Origin: Flavobacteriales bacterium
Lineage (GTDB): Bacteria; Bacteroidota; Bacteroidia; Flavobacteriales; UA16
Length of the DNA stretch: 12,847 nt
Assembly: GCA_030831885.1 (NCBI GenBank)
Contig: JAURKF010000108.1
Span: 1-12,847 of the forward strand
Direction: 5' to 3'
Shown here: positions 1 to 7,407 of the stretch, piece by piece
Numbering within the stretch: position 1 is the first letter of the stretch
Layout: every line of letters starts with the position of its first letter
Made by a program: the position numbers and the translations under genes
The notes under the pieces: model-generated
Seen by the model: the letters and a program-made list of their open reading frames with translations, nothing else
What the model was told of the DNA's origin: nothing
Databases searched by the model: none

Positions 1-984
1 GGTTGGATTCTGGAATTGGATAGGGGAGAGGGCATTCCGTATCAGGGAAATTATTCGTCGTGGTTAGAGCAAAAGGCCAAGCGCCTTGCACAAGAGGAAA
101 AGCAAGAAAGTAAGCGACGCAAAATTCTCGAACGCGAGTTGGAGTGGGTGCGCACCAATCCAAAGGGGCGCCATGCTAAGAACAAGGCGCGCTTGCAGAA
201 CTATGATCGCATGATGAGTGAGGGCGAGAAAGAGAAAGAAGCCAAACTGGAGATTCCGATTCCGAATGGACCTCGCCTTGGTAATGACGTCATTGAATTT
301 ACGGGAGTTACCAAGGGCTTTGAAGATCGCTTGTTGATTGACCATCTTTCATTCAAATTGCCTCCGGCCGGTATCGTTGGTATCATCGGTCCGAATGGCG
401 CAGGTAAAACCACGCTGTTCAGAATGATTATGAACGAGGAAACTCCCGATGAAGGAAGCATTCGAATTGGTGATACGGTAAAGATTGGCTATGTGGATCA
501 GCGCCACAAGGAAATCGATGCCGAGAAGAGCGTGTATGAAGTAATAAGCGGGGGTAATGAAATAATTGATATCGGTGGCCAAACCATCAATGCGCGCGCC
601 TATTGCAGTAAGTTTAATTTTCAAGGCGCCGATCAACAAAAGAAGTGCGGTGTTCTTTCAGGAGGTGAACGCAATCGATTGCATTTGGCTATGACCTTGA
701 AGACGGAAGCCAATGTGTTGCTCCTCGACGAGCCGACCAACGATATTGACGTGAATACGTTGCGAGCGTTGGAAGAAGGTATTCAGAACTTCGCCGGTTG
801 TGCTGTAGTTATTAGCCACGACCGCTGGTTCCTCGATCGCATTTGCACCCATATACTCGCATTTGAAGGCGATTCTCAAGTATATTACTTCGAAGGCGAC
901 TTCAGCGAGTACGAAGAAAACAAAAAGAAACGTCTAGGTGATACTACACCGCATAGGATAAAGTATAAAAAACTTGTTAGATAA
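1..984 (+). CDS. ettA: Energy-dependent translational throttle protein EttA-like (ABC-F ATPase), 5' truncated by window edge
   Basis: The reading frame is open from base 1 and ends at TAA 982-984, so about 327 C-terminal residues of a protein usually near 555 residues are present; the first ABC domain and the start lie outside the window. The visible part opens with the end of ABC1 (WILELDRG, GIPYQGNYSSWLEQK) and continues with the charged inter-domain linker (base 60 to about 250), which in ABC-F proteins reaches the P-site tRNA. The second ABC domain follows, with Walker A GPNGAGKTT (bases 388-414), signature LSGGE (about 655-669), Walker B LLLDEPTNDID with its catalytic Glu (about 718-750) and H-loop SHDRWFLDR (about 814-840). 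The protein ends in HRIKYKKL, typical of EttA. EttA binds the ribosomal E site and couples initiation and early elongation to the ATP/ADP ratio. Another ABC-F paralogue is possible, but the linker and C-terminus favour EttA. Confidence 0.93.
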   Translation, partial: GWILELDRGEGIPYQGNYSSWLEQKAKRLAQEEKQESKRRKILERELEWVRTNPKGRHAKNKARLQNYDRMMSEGEKEKEAKLEIPIPNGPRLGNDVIEFTGVTKGFEDRLLIDHLSFKLPPAGIVGIIGPNGAGKTTLFRMIMNEETPDEGSIRIGDTVKIGYVDQRHKEIDAEKSVYEVISGGNEIIDIGGQTINARAYCSKFNFQGADQQKKCGVLSGGERNRLHLAMTLKTEANVLLLDEPTNDIDVNTLRALEEGIQNFAGCAVVISHDRWFLDRICTHILAFEGDSQVYYFEGDFSEYEENKKKRLGDTTPHRIKYKKLVR

Positions 985-990
985 TTGAGA

Positions 991-1075
991 TGATTACGAA
1001 TTACGAATTAATTCGCAATGGCAATCCATAATCCGTAATCCATAATTCGTAATCCGTAATTCGTAATCCGTAATC
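991..1075. repeat. Intergenic heptamer repeat array with an orientation switch and terminal inverted arms
   Basis: The gap between ettA and the transporter is filled by a 7-bp repeat. On the + strand seven units of form YCRTAAT run without interruption: CCATAAT 1026, CCGTAAT 1033, CCATAAT 1040, TCGTAAT 1047, CCGTAAT 1054, TCGTAAT 1061 and CCGTAAT 1068. Two degenerate units (TCGCAAT 1013-1019, GGCAAT 1020-1025) precede them. At the left edge the unit appears on the opposite strand (ATTACGA 993-999 and 1000-1006). Bases 991-1010 therefore form an inverted repeat with 1057-1076, matching at 19 of 20 positions. The last base of the right arm is the A of the downstream ATG. The array leaves no recognisable Shine-Dalgarno sequence or promoter in this gap. 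A fold-back RNA structure is inferred, not shown. Confidence 0.85.
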
Positions 1076-2320
1076 ATGATAAGATTCCGCCTCACCACCC
1101 TTGGCTTCATGCAGTTCTTTGTATGGGGCGCATGGCTTATTACAATTGGCACATATTGTTTCAATGCCAAAGGTTGGACAGGTGCGCAGTTTGGCGCTAT
1201 ATTCAGTACGCTCGCGCTTTCGTCGCTTTTCATGCCTGCTATAACCGGTATCATCGCCGACCGATGGGTGAATGCTGAACGTCTGTATGGTGTGCTTCAT
1301 ATTTTGTATGGGTTGATTCTGTTTCTGGTACCTGGTGTCGATAATCCTGATTCGCTTTATTATGTAATTTTTGCAGCAATGATTTGCTATATGCCGACGA
1401 TTTCATTGTCGAATTCCATTAGTTTTCGGTTGTTGAAAGATGGAGGATATGATGTAGTTAAAGCATTCCCACCCATTCGGGTATGGGGTACTATTGGTTT
1501 CATCGTGGCGATGTGGGTTACCAATATTACAGGCAGTAAGGCAAATGCCAATCAGTTCATTATAGCTGCTGTAGCCGCCATTGCATTGGGTGTTTATTCA
1601 TTCACGTTGCCAGCTTGTAAGCCACAGAGGAGCATAGCAAAAGACGCTTCATTCCTCGATCAACTCGGATTTGGTGCATTTCGTTTGTTGGCCAATTACC
1701 GGATGGCTTTGTTTTTTATCTTCTCCATGTTTTTAGGAGCTGCCTTGCAGCTTACGAATATGTATGGTGATTCCTTTCTGGACGACTTCAAGCGTTTTCC
1801 GGAATATGCCGACTCACTGGTGGTGAAGTACTCTACCATCATCATGTCGATTTCTCAAATTTCAGAGACCTTGTTCATTCTCACCATACCTTTTTTCCTG
1901 AAGCGATTCGGAATCAAACAGGTTATGCTAATGTCCATGTTGGCTTGGGTTCTGCGCTTCGGATTGTTGGCTTATGGCGACCCGGCCGGTGGGCTTTGGA
2001 TGATTGTACTGTCGTGCATTGTGTATGGAATGGCCTTCGATTTCTTCAATATCTCGGGTTCTCTTTTTGTAGAGTCAAACGCCGACGCGTCCATTCGATC
2101 AAGCGCCCAGGGTTTATTCATGATGATGACGAATGGAGTGGGGGCCTTTCTGGGAAGCACTGTTAGCGGTTGGATTATCGATGCGTACTTTACGCATGAG
2201 GGTGAAAAACTTTGGAACGGCATCTGGCTGACTTTTGCCGGTTATGCCTTGGTGGTGGCCGTTCTATTTGCCATTTTGTTTAAATCACCCAACGATCGGG
2301 TGGAGCATTTTACACATTGA
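1076..2320 (+). CDS. NupG/XapB-family nucleoside:H+ symporter (MFS permease)
   Basis: This 414-residue, strongly hydrophobic protein has about 12 predicted membrane spans, the size expected for the nucleoside:H+ symporter family (E. coli NupG is 418 residues). Family-like motifs are the N-terminal FMQFFVWGAWLITIG (residues 11-25), GIIADRWVNAERLYG (58-72), RVWGTIGF (135-142) and FDFFNISGSLFVE (321-333). It should sit in the inner membrane and import nucleosides with protons; the exact substrate cannot be read from sequence. The ATG at 1076 is chosen because the family N-terminus begins a few residues before the first helix, exactly as here. It abuts the heptamer repeat array, so the leader is made of repeat sequence and has no visible Shine-Dalgarno element. 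The muramidase-like gene starts 43 bases after its stop, so the two may be co-transcribed. Confidence 0.9.
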   Translation: MIRFRLTTLGFMQFFVWGAWLITIGTYCFNAKGWTGAQFGAIFSTLALSSLFMPAITGIIADRWVNAERLYGVLHILYGLILFLVPGVDNPDSLYYVIFAAMICYMPTISLSNSISFRLLKDGGYDVVKAFPPIRVWGTIGFIVAMWVTNITGSKANANQFIIAAVAAIALGVYSFTLPACKPQRSIAKDASFLDQLGFGAFRLLANYRMALFFIFSMFLGAALQLTNMYGDSFLDDFKRFPEYADSLVVKYSTIIMSISQISETLFILTIPFFLKRFGIKQVMLMSMLAWVLRFGLLAYGDPAGGLWMIVLSCIVYGMAFDFFNISGSLFVESNADASIRSSAQGLFMMMTNGVGAFLGSTVSGWIIDAYFTHEGEKLWNGIWLTFAGYALVVAVLFAILFKSPNDRVEHFTH

Positions 2321-2363
2321 TCGGGATTGGCAATTTTTTGTTTCGTGCATTCGTTTCGCGCAT

Positions 2364-3050
2364 ATGAATAAGCTGCTTGGTGTATGTAAAGCACATTGGA
2401 AGTGGATGCTTCCGGTTACCCTGCTGCTCACCACTGTCCTTTATTTTAGATACGATATAGCCGAATGGACACGAAAAGCTTTGGGCATTGTTTTACCCGT
2501 GAATCCAAGACCAATAGGTGTTTCAACCTTGCAATGGTGCGAGCATAACTATGGTGAACAAGTGCGACAAATTTCGGAAGAGATGGACTTACCCTATGAA
2601 TACCTGATGGCATTAGCTGTGCTTGAATGCAGTGGTGAAAAGCCTGCAGGTCAGCGATTTGAACCTCATGTGTTCAAAGAGTTAATGAAGGTGAAACAGG
2701 GTAAACGCAGAAAATATCAACATGTGACTCAATCCGATCTTGAGGAGATGGATGAAGATGAAATTCGAGCTTTGGCAACGAGCTGGGGACCATTTCAACT
2801 CATGGGTTATAAGGTTTTTGAAATTGATATTTCAATTGAAGACCTTAGCAATGATGATGACGCCTGTTATTATGGTGCCAGATGGATTAAAAATGAGTAT
2901 GGCAGTTTTTTGAAAAATTCGAAATGGAAAGACGCATTTCATATTCACAACACAGGTAAGCGTTTTCCTATGAATGGCAGATCTCAGACACATAGTCCAT
3001 ATTATGTTTCGGATGGTTTGAAATACATGAAATACTTTTCAGGTAATTAA
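2364..3050 (+). CDS. Membrane-anchored lysozyme/N-acetylmuramidase-like protein
   Basis: The protein has 228 residues from the ATG at 2364. That start is preferred over an upstream in-frame TTG (2235) that would run deep into the transporter gene. Residues 13-28 (KWMLPVTLLLTTVLYF) form one membrane span or uncleaved signal anchor. The rest resembles the lysozyme fold: LMALAVLECSG (81-91) with candidate catalytic Glu88, FEPHVF (99-104, compare FERHVF in the N-acetylmuramidase family PF11860), SWGPFQLMGYKVFE (140-153, the G-FQ-M block of muramidases and SLT transglycosylases), HNTG (195-198) and a final YVSDGLKYMKYF (214-225) similar to the last helix of SLT domains. The likely role is periplasmic peptidoglycan cleavage or binding. 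A charged, Lys/Arg-rich insertion (about 106-136) separates the Glu from the GPFQLM block. The family call is by motif only, so the enzyme class is uncertain. Confidence 0.8.
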   Translation: MNKLLGVCKAHWKWMLPVTLLLTTVLYFRYDIAEWTRKALGIVLPVNPRPIGVSTLQWCEHNYGEQVRQISEEMDLPYEYLMALAVLECSGEKPAGQRFEPHVFKELMKVKQGKRRKYQHVTQSDLEEMDEDEIRALATSWGPFQLMGYKVFEIDISIEDLSNDDDACYYGARWIKNEYGSFLKNSKWKDAFHIHNTGKRFPMNGRSQTHSPYYVSDGLKYMKYFSGN

Positions 3051-3062
3051 CATCAGATAGTA

Positions 3063-3094
3063 TTGTTATTTTTACTCTTAAAATTGTACCTTTA
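3063..3094 (+). promoter_or_regulatory. Candidate Bacteroidetes-type promoter for the two T9SS substrate genes
   Basis: TTG at 3063-3065 is followed after 21 bases by TACCTTTA at 3087-3094. The Bacteroidetes sigma consensus is TTG near -33 and TAnnTTTG near -7; this matches all fixed positions except the last base. It lies 35 bases before the ATG at 3130, in the only sizeable gap before the two coupled surface-protein genes. Inferred from the motif, not mapped. Confidence 0.5.
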
Positions 3095-3129
3095 CCTAGT
3101 TACAGGCTTACCTATTTAACCAAAACTGT

Positions 3130-6100
3130 ATGAAATTTTTTTACTGCATTTTTCTACTTGTTTTTACTTTTACTCTTAGAGCGCAATATCTAAGTCCGAC
3201 CGCATTAGTTTCCGCAGGGAGCACTTTTCAATCAGAAGATTTTGAGCTGGACTACTCACTTGGTGAATCATTTACTGCAACTCTTTCTGGTGGCGATTTT
3301 ATTTTGACGCAAGGGTTTCATCAGCCATTGCAAAATGCATTGATCGACGGATGCACCAATCCGGATGCGTGTAACTATAATCCCGAAGCCTTGGCCGACG
3401 ATGGCAGCTGCTTGGTTGTGGGAATGCCATGCGATGATGGATTATCTATTACACTGAACGACAGCGTAGGAGTCGATTGTGTATGCATTGGTGAATTAGC
3501 TATTGATGGTTGTATTTCTGAGTCCGCCTGCAACTTCAATCCTGAGGCTACTATCGACGATGCTAGTTGCTTGTTTCCCGGCGACAATTGCGATGATGGT
3601 GATGAGTCAACGATTTTCGATCTTATGAATAGCGATTGTGTGTGCTTGGGGACTCCAATCGAGGAGGTCGAGGGATGCACCGATGAAACCGCATGTAACT
3701 ACAGCTCGATTGCTGTATTTGATAATGGAAGCTGCACATACCCCGGTGATGCCTGTAGCGATGGAAATTCTCAAACCGTTAATGATCAATTCAATGTTGA
3801 ATGCATTTGCGCTGGAGAACTTGTTTTGGATGTATTCGGGTGCACCAATCCGCTAGCGTGCAACTTTGAACCTTCAGCTAATTTGGAAGACGGCTCATGT
3901 TTGTTTACAGGCGCTCCTTGCGATGATAGTAATCCGCTTACCACAGATGATGCTATCGTGGCTGAGTGTTATTGCGAAGGAACACCGGTTCAAATTACCG
4001 GGTGCACGTTCCAGCTTGCTTGCAACTATAACCCGCAGGCAACAATCGATGATGGAACTTGCTTATTCAGCGGTGACGCATGCAATGATAATAATGATGA
4101 AACCTTTGAGGACACTTACAACGCTGATTGCGTTTGTGAAGGCGTTATTCCCGGTTGCACAGATCCGGCGGCTCTAAATTATAATCAGTTAGCCACTTTC
4201 GATGATGGCTCATGTATTTTTTCCATACCCGGTTGCACTAGTGAACTTTCTTGTAATTATGACCCAAATGCTACGACAGACGATGGTTCTTGTCTTTTAG
4301 CTCAAATTCAGGCAAGCGATGATACTGTATGTGTAGGACAGGTTGTAACATTCATTCAACAAGCTTCCGGAACACCTGACTTTTTCAGTTGGAATTTTGA
4401 TATTGGTGAAGCTTGGTTTGCTTCAGGTTCGGGTAATGTGGATTATCAATTCAATACCCCCGGTAGTTATCTTATTGGCAGCGCGGTTGGTTTTGAAAAC
4501 GGATGTTCGGATACTATTTGGGTTGAAATTGTGGTGGCAACTAACACGGGTTGCACAAATTCGGATGCATGTAACTTTGATGCAACTTCAACGTGCGATG
4601 ATGGTTCTTGCACCTATCCCGGTTGCAACGATGCAACAGCTTGTAATTATGATCCTGCTGCAGGATGCTCCGACGAATCTTGCATATTCCCTGAGCCCAA
4701 TTCCGATTGTGATGGAAATTGCCCTGTTGTGTTTGATAGTAATGGACAAACCTCAGAAAATCCTTCATGGTATGCTTGCGCGAGCAGCGATTTTTCCTTG
4801 GATCTAAGTTCACCCGATACCTGGGAGGGCTTTTCAATTGACTGGGGCGATGGATCAACGACAACTGACGGCTCGATATGGAGTCCATCCGAGATTCAAA
4901 ATCACGTTTATACTGCAGCAGCGGCAACATATACTATAACAATCACTGAAACATCCAGCGGCTGCGCGGTAACAGGTACAGTCACAATGGAGGAGGCTGT
5001 ATCGGCTATTATTGAGATTCCTGAAGGAAGTGCAGCACAGGGATGCGCTCCTAAAACCATTGATTTTATAAACTCTTCTTTGAATGCTACAGCGACCACT
5101 CAATTCACCTGGGATTTTGGTGATGGTTCTCCAGCTGTAACGTTCGATTATGCCAATGCAGGACAGGTTGTTTCGCATACCTATCAATCAGGAACGGTAG
5201 ATTGTGAAACACAGGTGACTCTTACCGCTCAAAACATGTGCAGCATGCTACTAGGAGAGAACTCAACATCGACTTATACACCCGTGTTAGTTTGGGATGT
5301 CGATCAGGCCGCTATTGCTGCTTCTGCCACTACGTTGTGCTATCCAAATACAACCGTTACATTCACGAATACAACCATTCGCAATTGTGCTTTTCAGGGA
5401 AATGTCTTTCAGCGTTATGAATCATGGAACTTTGGTAATTACTGGGATTCAGAACAGGACAGTATCATTGACTGGACACCCTCACCTTTGAATTCAGAAT
5501 ATACCGTGGAATTCCCTGGTGCGGGCACTTACACCGTTGCACTCGCTGACTCAAACTTCTGTGGAGTAGCAAATGCAAGTATTACAATCACCATTATTGA
5601 AGCACCGATAGCACAAATAGAAGCTAGTGCTGATACGGTGTGTGCCGGTGAGCCTATAACGTTCTTTCAGCAAGCGTCAGGTAACGCCGACATATTTAGT
5701 TGGAATTTCGGTAATGGTGGAAATTGGATTCCTTCAAGTAACAGCAATCTATCGTTTCAATACAATGAACCGGGAACGTATTTGGTGGGAAGCACTGCCG
5801 CAATCAGCGGCAGCAGCTGCTCAGATACTACCTGGATCGAAATTGTAGTTCTTCCAACCAACGGATGTACTAACCCCAACGCTTCCAATTATGATCCGAA
5901 TGCAATTTGTGATGATGGCTCGTGTATCCTCGACGGCTGCACCGATCCTTTGGCATGTAATTACGATCCGACGGCCATCGATTTTGTGGAAGGCTCTTGC
6001 CTTTATCCCACTGAGATTTATCTTGATTGCAATGGAAACTGCTTGAGTGATTTGAATGAAAATGGTATTTGCGATGAACTTGATGAATCCGGATGCACCG

Positions 6101-7407
6101 ACCCCGGCGCCATAAACTTTAACCCATCCGCTACATTCGATGATGGATCTTGCGCCTACGAAGGCTGCACTGATCCATTGGCTTGTAACTATGAAAGCTT
6201 TGCAATCGCAGATAATGGATCATGCGTATTTCCCGGATGTACTGATGAGTCAGCATGTAACTACGAGCCTTTCGCAGGGTGCGATGATGGTACTTGCACT
6301 TACGCCCCTGCAGGCTTCGATTGCAACGGAAATTGTATTCAGGATGTAAACAACAATGGCGTTTGTGACGAGTCCGAAATAGAAGGTTGTACAGATGCGG
6401 CGGCCAGCAACTACGATGAGAACGCAACATTTGATGATGGCTCTTGTATCTATCCGGGTTGCATGGATATAGAGGCTTGCAATTACGATGCAAGTGCAAA
6501 CCAGGAAGATGGATCATGCACGTATCCCACCGCATCATGCGTTGATTGCAATGGTGCTTGTTTGATTGATACAGATGGTGATGGCGTATGTAACTGCCTT
6601 GAAATTGAAGGGTGCACAAATCCTGCTTCTTCACAATACAATCCGTTGGCTACACAATTTGATGGTTCCTGCCTGCTGGGGTGTTTAGACCCGCTTGCAA
6701 TCAATTATGATGCTCAGGCCAATGAAGACGATGGAAATTGTATCTATCAGGTTCTTGGATGCACCTATCCTTCAGCATGTAACTTCAATCCGCTTGCTAC
6801 GACCGAAAACAATACCTGTGTTTTCCCGGGGTGCAATGATCAGAGCGCTTGTAACTTCGACCCCGATGCGGGTTGCTTATTGGAAGGTAGTTGCGAATAC
6901 ATCGATGTAAATGCAAACGGATTGTGCGACTTATTTGAAATTACGGGTTGTACTGATAGCAACGCATGTAATTTCGATTCAGCAGCTACATTCGATGATG
7001 GGTCCTGCGCATACGATTCGGAAACAACCATCGAAATAACTGCAGACAGCATCTATACCTATGAAGGTGTTGATTACACCGAAAGCGGAATATTCGAGTT
7101 TGTATATACTAATGCTGCCGGTTGTGACAGCATTGTAACATTGGATCTCACCATTCTAACCGGAGTTTTCGAAATGGATGCTCAAGACTTGCAGGTATGG
7201 CCCAATCCGGCCAGCGATGAAGTTCGGGTTTTATTGAATGGTGCCTTAGCTGATGCTATCGAGGTATTTGATATTACCGGTAAAATGGTAGCTTCATACA
7301 ATCGCAAATCGCTCATTCAAACATTGGATTGGGCTCCCGGCACGTATATGCTGCGCATACGCAGTGAGCGATGCATAATGGAGCGTCGACTCATGGTTGT
7401 GCATTGA
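3130..7407 (+). CDS. Large secreted T9SS substrate with 21 Cys-rich short repeats and PKD-like domains
   Basis: 1425 residues. Residues 1-18 form a signal peptide (Lys then a Phe/Leu-rich core, cut before Gln19). Residues 19-70 match the N-terminal module often seen in Bacteroidota T9SS proteins (YSLGESFTATLSGGD, ILTQGFHQP). Residues 74-388 hold repeats 1-7 of a 21-residue Cys unit, GCTDPxACNYxP followed by AxxDDGSC, alternating five times with a CDDG...CxC module. Residues 389-473 are a PKD-like domain, 474-518 repeats 8-9, and about 558-909 four more PKD-like domains (WGDGS at 572, FGDGS at 663). Residues 912-1293 hold repeats 10-21 with EF-hand-like linkers. Then comes a GCDSIVTLDLTI module (about 1332-1343) and a T9SS sorting domain from VWPNP (1356) to the end. 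It should cross the outer membrane by T9SS and be surface-bound or released. The function is unknown; adhesion is an inference from architecture. Confidence 0.93.
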   Translation: MKFFYCIFLLVFTFTLRAQYLSPTALVSAGSTFQSEDFELDYSLGESFTATLSGGDFILTQGFHQPLQNALIDGCTNPDACNYNPEALADDGSCLVVGMPCDDGLSITLNDSVGVDCVCIGELAIDGCISESACNFNPEATIDDASCLFPGDNCDDGDESTIFDLMNSDCVCLGTPIEEVEGCTDETACNYSSIAVFDNGSCTYPGDACSDGNSQTVNDQFNVECICAGELVLDVFGCTNPLACNFEPSANLEDGSCLFTGAPCDDSNPLTTDDAIVAECYCEGTPVQITGCTFQLACNYNPQATIDDGTCLFSGDACNDNNDETFEDTYNADCVCEGVIPGCTDPAALNYNQLATFDDGSCIFSIPGCTSELSCNYDPNATTDDGSCLLAQIQASDDTVCVGQVVTFIQQASGTPDFFSWNFDIGEAWFASGSGNVDYQFNTPGSYLIGSAVGFENGCSDTIWVEIVVATNTGCTNSDACNFDATSTCDDGSCTYPGCNDATACNYDPAAGCSDESCIFPEPNSDCDGNCPVVFDSNGQTSENPSWYACASSDFSLDLSSPDTWEGFSIDWGDGSTTTDGSIWSPSEIQNHVYTAAAATYTITITETSSGCAVTGTVTMEEAVSAIIEIPEGSAAQGCAPKTIDFINSSLNATATTQFTWDFGDGSPAVTFDYANAGQVVSHTYQSGTVDCETQVTLTAQNMCSMLLGENSTSTYTPVLVWDVDQAAIAASATTLCYPNTTVTFTNTTIRNCAFQGNVFQRYESWNFGNYWDSEQDSIIDWTPSPLNSEYTVEFPGAGTYTVALADSNFCGVANASITITIIEAPIAQIEASADTVCAGEPITFFQQASGNADIFSWNFGNGGNWIPSSNSNLSFQYNEPGTYLVGSTAAISGSSCSDTTWIEIVVLPTNGCTNPNASNYDPNAICDDGSCILDGCTDPLACNYDPTAIDFVEGSCLYPTEIYLDCNGNCLSDLNENGICDELDESGCTDPGAINFNPSATFDDGSCAYEGCTDPLACNYESFAIADNGSCVFPGCTDESACNYEPFAGCDDGTCTYAPAGFDCNGNCIQDVNNNGVCDESEIEGCTDAAASNYDENATFDDGSCIYPGCMDIEACNYDASANQEDGSCTYPTASCVDCNGACLIDTDGDGVCNCLEIEGCTNPASSQYNPLATQFDGSCLLGCLDPLAINYDAQANEDDGNCIYQVLGCTYPSACNFNPLATTENNTCVFPGCNDQSACNFDPDAGCLLEGSCEYIDVNANGLCDLFEITGCTDSNACNFDSAATFDDGSCAYDSETTIEITADSIYTYEGVDYTESGIFEFVYTNAAGCDSIVTLDLTILTGVFEMDAQDLQVWPNPASDEVRVLLNGALADAIEVFDITGKMVASYNRKSLIQTLDWAPGTYMLRIRSERCIMERRLMVVH
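4294..4548 (+). repeat. PKD-like domain, first copy of an internal duplication
   Basis: Residues 389-473 of the large T9SS substrate. Aligned by eye to residues 826-911 (bases 5605-5862), 44 of 85 positions are identical with a single one-residue gap. Shared blocks are AQI-AS-DTVC, TF-QQASG, FSWNF, PG-YL-GS and CSDT-W-EIVV. In both copies a module A repeat follows within a few residues. The fold assignment (PKD, Ig-like) rests on the FSWNF...PGxY pattern. Confidence 0.8.
5605..5862 (+). repeat. PKD-like domain, second copy of an internal duplication
   Basis: Residues 826-911 of the large T9SS substrate, the partner of bases 4294-4548 (44 of 85 aligned residues identical by eye). Module A unit 10 follows directly. 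The two copies bracket repeats 8-9 and three more divergent PKD-like domains, suggesting that a PKD-plus-repeat block was copied within the gene and the interval later expanded. Confidence 0.8.

Larger units (their letters stand above)
3349..7008 (+). repeat. Array of 21 coding Cys repeats (module A) interspersed with B and C modules and PKD domains
   Basis: Module A units begin at 3349, 3508, 3673, 3838, 4000, 4153, 4231, 4549, 4621, 5863, 5935, 6091, 6163, 6235, 6385, 6457, 6610, 6679, 6757, 6829 and 6946. Each is 63 bases, except 66 for those at 5935 and 6829. Every unit starts Gly-Cys and ends in Cys; most end DDGSC or a close variant. Five B modules (CDDG-like start, Cys-x-Cys-x-Gly end) separate units 1 to 6. 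Four C modules (DxNxNGxCDxxE type, three of them preceded by DCNGxC) follow units 11, 14, 16 and 20. Codon choice for the same residues varies between copies (for example GAC GAT GGC AGC TGC against GAT GAT GGA TCA TGC), which points to old, selected repeats and not recent slippage. Confidence 0.92.

Noticed and set aside
991..1075. Heptamer array as a CRISPR array, tRNA cluster or transcription terminator
   Set aside because: Units are only 7 bp with no spacers, no cloverleaf can be drawn, and the inverted arms are AT-rich and not followed by a T run.
1001..1300. Minus-strand open frames covering the heptamer array and the start of the transporter gene
   Set aside because: Their C-terminal ends are translated repeat units (YELRITDYGL-like) and the rest is antisense to the transporter; no independent evidence of coding.
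2235..2363. N-terminal extension of the muramidase-like gene from a TTG at 2235
   Set aside because: It would overlap the transporter gene by 86 bases and place a long second hydrophobic stretch before a normal membrane anchor; ATG 2364 fits better.
6131..6634. Long open frame on the minus strand (about 167 codons) inside the Cys-repeat region, with a similar one at 4541-4930
   Set aside because: It lies antisense to a strongly supported coding region. It stays open because the repeated GATGATGG and TGTAAC codons give a periodic complement, and its His/Arg/Cys-rich product has no recognisable domain, signal peptide or start context.
3349..7008. Regular short repeats that could suggest a CRISPR array
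   Set aside because: The repeats are conserved as protein, vary at the DNA level by synonymous changes, keep one reading frame for 1425 codons and have no constant-length spacers or cas genes.
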